Part shown: piece after piece, positions 56,024 through 62,863 of the stretch
Position numbering within the stretch: the stretch's first letter is position 1
Layout: the number at the start of each line of letters is the position of its first letter
DNA from: Bog-473 sp963824195
GTDB taxonomy: Bacteria > Actinomycetota > Acidimicrobiia > Acidimicrobiales > RAAP-2
Length of the DNA stretch: 64,000 nt
Reading direction: 5' to 3'
Assembly: GCA_963824195.1 (NCBI GenBank)
Contig: CAWGOJ010000040.1
Location: 73,872-137,871, forward strand
Notes under the pieces: generated by a model
Database searches by the model: none
What the model was told of the DNA's origin: nothing
Seen by the model: the letters and a program-made list of their open reading frames with translations, nothing else
Position numbers and translations under genes: made by a program

Positions 56024-58093
56024 TCAGGCCGGCGCCTCGGCCGGGGCCGCCGCGGCCGCCGCCGCCGGACCGCCTCCGAGTGACTCCTCCACGAGCTGGG
56101 ACAGGTCGAGCACACGCACATCGTCCTGCTTGTCATGGGCGCGCACGGCGTCGTCGAGCATGATCATGCAGTAGGGGCAGGCCGTGGACACGACGTCGGC
56201 GCCGGTCCCCAACGCCTCTTCGGTGCGCTCCATGTTGACCCGCTTGCCGATGTTCTCCTCGAGCCACATGCGGGCGCCGCCGGCACCGCAGCAGAAGCCG
56301 CGCTCCTTGCAGCGCTTCATCTCGACCTGCTCGACACCGGGGATGGCGCTGAGCACCGTGCGGGGCTCCTCGATGATCCGGTTGTGCCGGCCGAGGTAGC
56401 AGGGGTCGTGGTAGGTCACCTTGCCCGAGTAGCCCGAGCCCGGGGTGAGCTTGCCCGACTTCACCAGGTGCTCGAGCAGTTCGGCGTGGTGGATGACCTC
56501 GTAGTTGCCGCCGAGTGCGGGGTACTCGTTCTTGATGGTGTTGAAGCAGTGCGGGCAGCTGGCGATGATCTTCTTGGCGCCCGCCTCGTCGAGGGTGGCG
56601 ATGTTCATCTTGGTCTGCTCCTGGTAGAGGTACTCGTTGCCCAGTCGGCGCACCGGGTCGCCGGTGCACGACTCCTTGGGACCGAGGATCCCGAAGGTGA
56701 CGCCGGCCCGGTGCAGCATGCGCGCCGTGGCCTGCACGCCCTTGCGGGCCCGCTCGTCGAGGGCACCGGCGCAGCCGACCCAGTAGAGATACTCGATGTC
56801 GTCGGGGATGGTGCCGGTGATGACCGGGACCTCGAAGTCGAGGATCTGGGTCCACTCGGTGCGCTTGGCCTGGCCGAGGCCCCAGGGGTCGCCCTGGTTC
56901 TCGACGTTGCGCAGCATGAGGCCGGCCTCGGAGGGGAACTCGGACTCCATGAGGACCTGGTAGCGCCGCATGTCGACGATGGCGTCGATGTGCTCGATGT
57001 CGACCGGGCACTCGTTCACACACGCCCCGCAGGTGGTGCAGGCCCACAGCACATCGGGGTCGACGACGTTGGGCACCAGGGCGGTCTGCTCGCCCTCGCC
57101 GGTGAGCAACGGGGTGGCCGAGGCGAACATGTTGTCGCGCAGGCCCATGATGAGCAGCTTGGGGGAGAGCGGCTTGTCGGTGTTCCAGGCCGGGCAGGCC
57201 GACTGGCAGCGCCCGCACTCGGTGCAGGTGGCGAAGTCGAGCATCTGCTTCCAGGTGAAGTGGCCGATCTCGCCCACGCCGAACACGGTGTCCTCGTCGA
57301 CGTTCTCCATGTCCATGTCAGGCGTGCTGTAGAGGGCACCGAGCGCCCGGGGCCGCCGGGAGAAGGCCACGTTGATGGGCGCGAAGAAGATGTGCAGGTG
57401 CTTGGAGTAGGAGACGAAGACGATGAAGCCCGAGATGATGGCCACGTTGAGGAGGAGGAAGACGGTGACCAGGACGCTGTTGGTGCCGGCGCCGAGCGGG
57501 GCGAGCAGCTTGGCCACGGCGTGGGAGGCGAAAGCGCCCCAGCCGTAGGGGAACTGGCTCGGGTCGGTGTTCACCTGGGCGCCGCGGTAGAGCAGCAGCG
57601 TGATCATGACGCCGGCGATCATGAGGAGGACGAGCCAGGCGGCATCGAGGTGGGAGCCGTAGAAGCGCGACTTGCGCTCGAGCCGGCTCGGTGCGTTCTT
57701 CAGGCGGATGATGGCGAAGACGACGAGGGCGACCAGGACGGCGCAGGCGAAGAAGTCCTCGACGGCGCCGACCCAGTCCCAGGTCCCGATGAGCGGGATG
57801 TGGAAGTACTTGTCGAAGAGGTCGCCATAGGCCTCGATGATCGTGAGCAGCAGGATGGTGAAGCCCCACATGGTGAAGAAGTGGGCCAGGCCCGGGACCG
57901 TCCACTGCAGGAGCTTGCGCTGGCCAGCCACCTCGACGGTCTCGGCCTCCACCTTGGGGCGGATGCTGCCCCGGGTCCGGTTGGGGTCCTTCTTCCCCGA
58001 CCGGATCAGCTTCGAGAGCCAGTGAAACCGGAACCCGGCGATCCCGAAGCCGATGAGGGTCACGGCGATGCCAATGATGTATCTGACCGGCAC
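56024..58093 (-). CDS. Membrane Fe-S protein of the ETF:menaquinone oxidoreductase type (Rv0338c-like)
   Basis: 689 residues. Residues 1 to about 240 form a nitrate-reductase-gamma-like membrane part with His-containing helices (for example LAHFFTMWGFTILLLTIIEA). Next comes a bacterial ferredoxin module with CTECGRCQSACP and CTTCGACVNECP. Two CCG cysteine-rich domains follow (CPHCFNTIKNEYP, YHDPCYLGRHNR, GFCCGAGGARMW, CPYCMIMLDD), typical of heterodisulphide-reductase-like non-cubane clusters. The order fits the EMO/FadF group that passes electrons from ETF and acyl-CoA dehydrogenases to menaquinone. The C-terminus is an alanine-rich tail. The enzyme would serve fatty-acid or steroid oxidation in this genome. 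No ETF gene is adjacent. Confidence 0.85.
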   Translation of the reverse strand: MPVRYIIGIAVTLIGFGIAGFRFHWLSKLIRSGKKDPNRTRGSIRPKVEAETVEVAGQRKLLQWTVPGLAHFFTMWGFTILLLTIIEAYGDLFDKYFHIPLIGTWDWVGAVEDFFACAVLVALVVFAIIRLKNAPSRLERKSRFYGSHLDAAWLVLLMIAGVMITLLLYRGAQVNTDPSQFPYGWGAFASHAVAKLLAPLGAGTNSVLVTVFLLLNVAIISGFIVFVSYSKHLHIFFAPINVAFSRRPRALGALYSTPDMDMENVDEDTVFGVGEIGHFTWKQMLDFATCTECGRCQSACPAWNTDKPLSPKLLIMGLRDNMFASATPLLTGEGEQTALVPNVVDPDVLWACTTCGACVNECPVDIEHIDAIVDMRRYQVLMESEFPSEAGLMLRNVENQGDPWGLGQAKRTEWTQILDFEVPVITGTIPDDIEYLYWVGCAGALDERARKGVQATARMLHRAGVTFGILGPKESCTGDPVRRLGNEYLYQEQTKMNIATLDEAGAKKIIASCPHCFNTIKNEYPALGGNYEVIHHAELLEHLVKSGKLTPGSGYSGKVTYHDPCYLGRHNRIIEEPRTVLSAIPGVEQVEMKRCKERGFCCGAGGARMWLEENIGKRVNMERTEEALGTGADVVSTACPYCMIMLDDAVRAHDKQDDVRVLDLSQLVEESLGGGPAAAAAAAPAEAPA

Positions 58094-58465
58094 GAATACT
58101 CCTCGCCTTGGTTACTGCGTGGTCACTTCGAACAGGGAAGATGGCGGAGTGCGAGCGCCACCTGGGAAATCAGTGCGGCCCAGAGGATAGTGGGGCGGCT
58201 CCTCGGGGGCGTAGTTGGGGGGCCCAAGCCTCCCAATCTCTGGGGGCTACGACCCCGGTTGGATGCCCGGCTGGGAGTCGCTCGGAACGTTGCTGGTCGC
58301 GTCCTCAGCCGAAGAGCTGAGGACGCGGAGGGGCTCGTGCAACACCGTGCCACAGGTCTCCGCGTGCCACTTTCACGCAACACCGCAGAGATTTGAGGGT
58401 CTACTTGGCGGTTTTCGGTCACAGCGAAATCGCGTTTACCCAGCGTGTAGAGTTTCCGCGTTCTC
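58094..58465. other. Gene-free stretch between the Fe-S protein and the tRNA fragment
   Basis: No protein-like frame. It contains the promoter side of the Fe-S gene, a strong stem-loop (58299-58326), a CGTGCAAC copy (58336-58343) like those in the tandem units further right, and the promoter region of the tRNA fragment. Confidence 0.6.
58299..58326. terminator. Perfect 11-bp stem-loop
   Basis: Arms GCGTCCTCAGC and GCTGAGGACGC around a 6-base loop. There is no T-run, so it may be a terminator of an unseen transcript or an RNA-processing structure. It separates the Fe-S gene promoter from the tRNA-linked region. Confidence 0.5.
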
Positions 58466-58507
58466 GCGGGCGTAGTTCAGAGGCAGAACATCAGCTTCCC
58501 AAGCTGA
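58466..58507 (+). tRNA. 5' part of tRNA-Gly(CCC), truncated after the anticodon arm
   Basis: The acceptor 5' strand GCGGGCG, the D-arm GTTC...GAAC and a full anticodon arm TCAGC-TTCCCAA-GCTGA (anticodon CCC) are present in the right order and spacing. After position 58507 the expected variable loop, T-arm (GGTTCGA) and acceptor 3' strand are missing; instead the sequence continues as the 3' end of a broken ATPase gene read from the other strand. A mature tRNA cannot form from this copy. Its anticodon-loop sequence recurs at 59455 and 60031. Confidence 0.8.
58494..58506. repeat. Candidate att core, copy 1 (inside the tRNA fragment)
   Basis: GCTTCCCAAGCTG, the anticodon arm of the tRNA-Gly. 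The same 13 bases occur at 59455-59467 and 60031-60043. Identity with a tRNA suggests an integrase crossover site. Confidence 0.65.
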
Positions 58508-59022
58508 GGAAGGCCGCCCCCATGCGGTTGGCCCGCGCCACCTCACCCACCTCGCAGAAGAGATCGGCGAGATCCTGCTCGGGATCACCCGAATCGGCGA
58601 CACCGGTCGCGGCGTCCACGTCGAGCTTCAGCTCGACCGCCCCGGGAATGGCGACGCTGAAGGCCTTGACGACCGCCAGCGCCGCGTTCGATCCGCTGCT
58701 TGGCCCGGTGCCGTCGGCTCATGTTGACCAGCAGCCGTGCCGCCATGCGGGCGAAGGTGGCCCGGAAGTCGGCGTTGGTCCCGACTTCCTGCACGTCGGT
58801 GGTGGCCCACCCCGCCTCGGAAGCCAGGACATCGAACTCCATGAGGAGGACCGTCTTCCCCACACCCCGGAGGCCCGTATAGATAGGGCTCCGCTCGTAG
58901 GTGCCGGCGTCCGAGCCGCTCGACCAGGGAGACGAAGGACTCGAGCTCCTCGTCGCCGTGCCGGCCAGGGTCCGGGGTTTGCGTCCGGCTCCGGGCGTGT
59001 ACGGGTTGTCGCGCTTGTTCAT
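58508..59022 (-). pseudogene. Broken AAA ATPase gene (ORC/AAA_16 type), copy 1
   Basis: From the ATG at 59022 the protein begins MNKRDNPYTPGAGRKPRTLA, is out of frame for about 20 residues, then returns with AGTYERSPIYTGLRGVGKTV (Walker A GLRGVGKT) and LLMEFDVLASEAGW. After MSRRHRAKQRIE a second frameshift occurs near 58667. The other frame continues as VVKAFSVAIPGAVELKLDVD, then SGDPEQDLADLFCEVGEVAR and MGAAFL, just short of the Walker B motif. There the gene is cut and joined to the tRNA fragment. The family is common on actinobacterial genomic islands. The product cannot be functional. Confidence 0.75.
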
Positions 59023-59043
59023 GCTCCCCCACCGTCCGGCATC

Positions 59044-59077
59044 TTTCTAAAGTACCCGTTAGAAGACCGCAGAAACC
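59044..59077. promoter_or_regulatory. Three-part motif TTTCT/TTAGAA/AGAA, in front of ATPase copy 1
   Basis: CTTTCTAA, 8 bases, TTAGAA, then CAGAA at fixed spacing. It lies about 20 bases upstream of the ATPase ATG. A second copy with the same spacing is at 59153-59186. Confidence 0.55.
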
Positions 59078-59152
59078 GGATCCCGAGCCAATCTTGGGGA
59101 CCCGAGCGGGCGGACGACAGGGTGACGGAATTCGGCGCGTTTTCGAGGTTGG

Positions 59153-59186
59153 CTTTCTCATTCTCGCCTTAGAAACATTCAGAAGC
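59153..59186. promoter_or_regulatory. Three-part motif, second copy in unit 1
   Basis: CTTTCTCA, 8 bases, TTAGAA, then CAGAA with the spacing of the other copies. Its first 22 bases match the copy at 62144 at 20 positions. Confidence 0.55.
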
Positions 59187-59294
59187 GGGAGCGTGCCGGC
59201 GGCCGTCTCCAGCTTCTCAGTCAAGAGGAGCCGCGAAATCGCGCCTGGACCCCGGGCCCCAGGTCGAGGACTCGCGAGACAGTGGAATCTCGCC

Positions 59295-59339
59295 CGTGCA
59301 ACTGCGTGCAACTGGGCAATTCGGGCTCTTCCGTGCAAC
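59295..59339. repeat. Three CGTGCAAC direct repeats (possible integrase arm sites)
   Basis: CGTGCAAC at 59295-59302, 59305-59312 and 59332-59339, about 115-160 bases from the core at 59455. Unit 2 has the equivalents at 59869-59876 and 59907-59914 with a CATGCAAC variant between; one more copy is at 58336-58343. Spacing and direct orientation are like arm-type sites of tyrosine integrases. Confidence 0.45.
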
Positions 59340-59454
59340 ACGCCACGAGTAATTGGGCGTAACAGCGCGTACTTACGTGTAATCGAATTTCGCGATTTAT
59401 CGATCCACCTCGAAAAAACCCGTCTTGACCAGGGAGTAAATTTTGCCCTGGAGG

Positions 59455-59467
59455 GCTTCCCAAGCTG
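59455..59467. repeat. Candidate att core, copy 2
   Basis: GCTTCCCAAGCTG at the right end of unit 1, directly joined to ATPase coding sequence of unit 2. Confidence 0.6.
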
Positions 59468-59595
59468 CGCTCGTAGGTGCCGGCCCCCAGTCGCTCGACC
59501 AGGGAGACGAAGGACTCGAGCTCCTCGTCGCGCCCGGCCAGGGTCCGGGGCTTGCGGCCGGCTCCGGGCGTGTACGGGTTGTCGCGCTTGTTCAT
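59468..59595 (-). pseudogene. AAA ATPase 5' fragment, copy 2
   Basis: From the ATG at 59595 the first 45 codons read MNKRDNPYTPGAGRKPRTLA, then RDEELESFVSLVERLGAGTY and ERS, all in frame, without the frameshift of copy 1. The gene is then cut exactly at the tRNA-like core (59467); what follows in frame is not protein-like. Only the part before Walker A remains, so it encodes nothing active. Confidence 0.75.
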
Positions 59596-60030
59596 GCTCC
59601 CCCACCGTCCGGCATCTTTCTAAAGTACCCGTTAGAAGACCTCAGAAACCGGATCCCGGGCCGAGCTCGGAGACCCGAGCGGGCGGACGTCAGGGTGACG
59701 GAATTCGGCGTGTTTTCGAGGTTCGCTTTCTCATTCTCGCCTTAGAAACATTCAGAAGCGGGAGCGAGCCGGCGGCCGTCTCCAGCTTCGCGGTCCAAAA
59801 GGAGCCGCGAAATCGCGCCCGGACCCCGGGCCCCAGGTCGAGGACTCGCGAGACGGTGGAATCTCGCCCGTGCAACAGCATGCAACTGGGCAATTCGGGC
59901 TCATTCCGTGCAACACGCCACGAGAAATAGGGCGTATAACGCGCGTACTTACGTGTAATCGAATTTTGCGATTTATCGGTTCACCTGGAAAAAAGCGGTC
60001 TTGACCAGGGAGTTAATTTTGCCCTGGAGG

Positions 60031-60043
60031 GCTTCCCAAGCTG
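60031..60043. repeat. Candidate att core, copy 3
   Basis: GCTTCCCAAGCTG at the end of unit 2. The sequence that follows (60044 onwards) is neither tRNA 3' half nor a third unit, so this is the right boundary of the repeated region. Confidence 0.6.
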
Positions 60044-60127
60044 GGCGACACTGGCTTCGGTAGGTAGGCGACACTCCATCCGCGATTTGGGGGACCCCAT
60101 CGTCTTTCACTTTGGACAACGTCCTGA

Positions 60128-60377
60128 GTGAAGGAGGCCGTCAACATACTGTTGGAGCTGGGTCTCGTGGAACAATGCCATAAGGCCGTGCTCGAGGTGC
60201 TCAATGACGGGGCCGCCGACAACGGCCGGCGACGCGAGCGAACACTTCCGTCTACTAGGTGGAGAACAGCACGACGAAAGGTTCTGGCGAATACTAGGGC
60301 TCGTCGCAGGCCTCGGTGTCGCCGAGGCGATGACCGAGGAGGACATTGAGACTCAACTCGGCAAGGCGGCTCGATAG
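60128..60377 (+). pseudogene. Possible remnant of a small gene
   Basis: A frame from the GTG at 60128 reads VKEAVNILLELGLVEQCHKA and VLEVLNDGAADNG. A second frame then gives EHFRLLGGEQHDERFWRILG, LVAGLGVAEAMTEEDIETQL and a stop at 60375-60377. Both parts have protein-like composition and would join by one frameshift near 60225-60245. I recognise no family. It lies directly after the tandem units and may be the end of the same decayed element. Confidence 0.35.
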
Positions 60378-60558
60378 GGTCACGCCAGACTTCGGTTGCC
60401 TGATCGACGTTCGATTGAGACCGTCAAGGTGTCGATTTTGGAAAGGGAGAGGGGCCGCGACCGCGGAACGAGGGCAAGGGACCGCGCGCAGCGGACGCGG
60501 CGCGGGGCGCGGGCCGTAAGCGTCGGCAGTGATGACTTTCTACCCTGTTGTCGGGCGC

Positions 60559-60582
60559 CATTGGTGCCCACACTCACCAATG
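60559..60582. promoter_or_regulatory. Inverted repeat upstream of the FAD oxidoreductase gene
   Basis: CATTGGTG and CACCAATG, perfect 8-base arms with an 8-base spacer, about 50 bases before the ATG at 60632. It could be an operator or an mRNA hairpin. No regulator gene is adjacent. Confidence 0.45.
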
Positions 60583-60631
60583 ACGAACCGGTCGGCCGGC
60601 ACCCGAAGCCGCAGCACAAGGAGGATAGGGG

Positions 60632-62023
60632 ATGGAGGTTCTTCCGGATGGTCCGCTGTCGTTGTGGCTCGAGCAGTACGGCGAGTACACGGCCGAGCCC
60701 GCGGTCGAGGGGGAGGTGGACGTCGATGTGGCGGTGATCGGCGGGGGCCTAACCGGGCTCGCCACCACCGCCCACTTGAAGCGCCAGGACCCGTCGGTGC
60801 GGGTGGCGGTGCTCGAAGCCAAGACCGTGGGCTACGGGGCGAGCGGCCGCAACGGGTCGTTCGCCATGACGGTGATCGGCCTCGGGTTCGCTACGACAGC
60901 GCTGCTGCGGGGCAAGGACTTCTTGCGCCGGGCCCACGCCTACATGGAGCGCTGCGTGGACGAGCTGGAACACTTCATCGACGAGGACCAGCTCGACTGC
61001 GCCAAGATCCGCCCTGGCTTCCTCCGGGTGGCGACCACACCGAGCTACGTCAAGCGGCTGCAGAAGCAGGTCGAGTTGATGAGGTCTCTCGGCTTCGACG
61101 GGATCGACTGGATCGATGCCGCCTCCACCCGGAAGATGGTCGACTCCGAGCGCTACCTGGGCGCGATGTGGGAACCGCGCCTCTTGCTCATCGACCCGGC
61201 GCGGCTCGTGCGAGAGGAGAAGCGTCGGGCGATCGAGCTCGGGGCCCGGGTCTTCGAGCACAGCCCGGTCCTCGCCATCGTTGCCCCCGCCGTGTACGGG
61301 GGCAACGGGGACGGCTACCGGCTCGTAACCCCGGACGGGGTGGTGAGCGCGGCGAAGCTCGTCTTCGCCACCAACGCGTATTCCCACCTCTTCGGCGAGC
61401 TGGCGAACAAGCAGGCCCCCGCCTTCACATACATGATCGCCACCGAGCCGCTCACCGACGCGCAATTGGCGCCGATCGGTTGGAACGGTCACGAGGGCAT
61501 CGAGGACGCCCGCAACCTCATCCACTACTACCGGCTGACCCCGAACAAGCGCATCGTCATGGGCGGGGGGCCGGTGGGACTCACTGCCCACAACAGCCTC
61601 GACGCCGACACCAACGAGAACGCGTGGCGCCATCTCGAAGAGCACCTCCGGTGGCTCTGGCCCCATCTCGACGGGGTACGCGTCACGCACCGGTGGGGCG
61701 GCCCCTTCTCAGTGACCGTCGATCTCACCCCGGCGATCGGGTTCGTGGGCGACCGCCGCACCGCCGTCTACGGCCTCGGCTGCATCGGCCACGGCGTGGC
61801 CATGAGCTACCTGAACGGCAAGGTGCTCACCGAGTTGCTGTTGGGTGGGGGCGACGGCTTGGCCGACGACTGCCCGTTCGTCAACCGTCGGGTCATTCCT
61901 TGGCCGCCTGACCCCTTCGCCAGTGCCGTCAAGCACATGTTGCGGGGGTACCTGGCCGCCGAGGACGGCTTCTACGAGGCGGTGCTCCCCAGGCTCCGAC
62001 CGTCGCACAAGGGCTCCCGATGA
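60632..62023 (+). CDS. FAD-dependent oxidoreductase (DadA/glycine-oxidase-like)
   Basis: 463 residues. The Rossmann FAD motif is DVAVIGGGLTGLATTAHLKR, with AVLEAKTVGYGASGRNGSFA as the second FAD-binding segment, a typical DAO-family pattern (G-x-S-G-R-N-G). The C-terminal part has TVDLTPAIGFVGDRRTAVYG and GLGCIGHGVAMSYLNGKVLT, the closing FAD-contact motif. It oxidises an amine or N-methyl/D-amino acid, like the gamma-glutamylputrescine oxidase branch; the substrate is unclear. AAGGAGGATAGGGG precedes the ATG. It is the first intact gene right of the tRNA-linked repeats. Confidence 0.87.
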   Translation: MEVLPDGPLSLWLEQYGEYTAEPAVEGEVDVDVAVIGGGLTGLATTAHLKRQDPSVRVAVLEAKTVGYGASGRNGSFAMTVIGLGFATTALLRGKDFLRRAHAYMERCVDELEHFIDEDQLDCAKIRPGFLRVATTPSYVKRLQKQVELMRSLGFDGIDWIDAASTRKMVDSERYLGAMWEPRLLLIDPARLVREEKRRAIELGARVFEHSPVLAIVAPAVYGGNGDGYRLVTPDGVVSAAKLVFATNAYSHLFGELANKQAPAFTYMIATEPLTDAQLAPIGWNGHEGIEDARNLIHYYRLTPNKRIVMGGGPVGLTAHNSLDADTNENAWRHLEEHLRWLWPHLDGVRVTHRWGGPFSVTVDLTPAIGFVGDRRTAVYGLGCIGHGVAMSYLNGKVLTELLLGGGDGLADDCPFVNRRVIPWPPDPFASAVKHMLRGYLAAEDGFYEAVLPRLRPSHKGSR

Positions 62024-62143
62024 CCCACGGCACCCGCGGGGTCGGTTCGCCCAACGCCCTTCAGCCACAGGATTGCTAGAGACCACTCGGGGCTCGGAAC
62101 CGAACGGATACATCGACGACTGGGCTGGTGAGCGGATCGGCAT

Positions 62144-62177
62144 CTTTCTAAATCTCGCCTTAGAAGATGCGAGAAAG
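62144..62177. promoter_or_regulatory. Three-part motif, copy near the HAD gene
   Basis: CTTTCTAA, 8 bases, TTAGAA, then GAGAA at the same spacing as in the tandem units, more than 2 kb away from them. Confidence 0.5.
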
Positions 62178-62197
62178 GGCCCTGGCCCGAACCCTTC

Positions 62198-62231
62198 TTT
62201 TCTCAGGTGTGCTTTAGAGAACAACAGAAAG
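62198..62231. promoter_or_regulatory. Three-part motif, diverged copy just before the HAD gene
   Basis: TTTTCTCA, 8 bases, TTAGAG, then CAGAA. It ends 14 bases before the ATG at 62246 and has the exact spacing of the other copies. Confidence 0.45.
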
Positions 62232-62245
62232 AGGTCCGCTCCAGA

Positions 62246-62839
62246 ATGGCCGCCGTGCCCTCCACCCGGTCGGAACGCCCCCACCTCTTCCTCGATGTCG
62301 ACGGGGTGCTCAACGCCCTCGAACTGGGCCTGGGCAGTGACGTCGACCGGTTCGACGACTTCGAGATCCACGAGGTGGAGTTCGAGTTCGAGGTGGGACA
62401 CTCGCGCACCTTCGTCGCCTGTCTCTCCCCCGCGATGGGTGCCCGTCTCGCACGGCTCGCCGTCGACATCAAGTGGGCCACCACCTGGGAGCACCGCGCC
62501 GATTCCGCCATCGCCCCTCTGTGCGGGCTTCCATCGAGCCTGCCCGTCCTGACCGCCCGCGACGACGCCGAGTCGTGGGACCTGGACTGGAAGTTCCTCG
62601 AGGTCCGGCGGGAGGTGGAGCACGACCCGAGACCTTTCGTCTGGATCGACGACGATCTGGACTTCTTCCAGGACGGCCCCATCACGGCGAGGGAGTGGGC
62701 GGCGAGCTTGTCCCTGCCCAAACTCCTGATCGCGCCCGAGTCCGAGACCGGTCTGCTGCCGCAGCAGCTCGATGCGGTGGAGGACTTCGTGCGCCGGCAC
62801 GGCGGGGAGCCCGAGGACGATGAGACAGGCGAGCCGTAG
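62246..62839 (+). CDS. HAD-like protein of the Swiss-Army-Knife RNA-repair HAD type
   Basis: 197 residues. HAD motif I is PHLFLDVDGVLNALELG (D17 and D19), WATTWEHRA matches the motif II threonine region, and PFVWIDDDLDFFQDGPITA is the acidic metal motif IV. This pattern is that of the HAD_SAK family, proposed to act as phosphatases linked to RNA repair or nucleic-acid end processing. The ATG at 62246 is chosen by the AGAGGT about a dozen bases upstream; an in-frame start at 62207 would overlap the motif. It is followed after 24 bases by a nuclease gene. Confidence 0.75.
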   Translation: MAAVPSTRSERPHLFLDVDGVLNALELGLGSDVDRFDDFEIHEVEFEFEVGHSRTFVACLSPAMGARLARLAVDIKWATTWEHRADSAIAPLCGLPSSLPVLTARDDAESWDLDWKFLEVRREVEHDPRPFVWIDDDLDFFQDGPITAREWAASLSLPKLLIAPESETGLLPQQLDAVEDFVRRHGGEPEDDETGEP

Positions 62840-62863
62840 CCTCTGGTCCGTGCCGGTCGGTCC

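Larger units (their letters stand above)
58892..59467. repeat. Tandem unit 1 (576 bp) ending in the tRNA-like core
   Basis: It starts inside the ATPase gene (CGCTCGTAGG), runs through its 5' end and upstream region, and ends with GGCTTCCCAAGCTG. The following 576 bases repeat it with scattered substitutions and small indels. By eye more than nine in ten positions agree. The upstream part is AT-richer than the surrounding genome. Confidence 0.85.
59468..60043. repeat. Tandem unit 2 (576 bp) ending in the tRNA-like core
   Basis: Second copy of unit 1. It contains the ATPase 5' fragment, two three-part motifs (from 59616 and 59726), CGTGCAAC repeats and the core GGCTTCCCAAGCTG (60030-60043). 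The divergence between units suggests either two related elements or an old duplication. Confidence 0.85.

Noticed and set aside
56135..58396. A 753-codon plus-strand open frame opposite the Fe-S oxidoreductase
   Set aside because: Antisense shadow with His/Glu/Gly/Val-rich low complexity; the minus-strand frame has all Fe-S motifs.
58466..58507. A functional tRNA-Gly
   Set aside because: No T-arm or acceptor 3' strand follows, so it is only a fragment.
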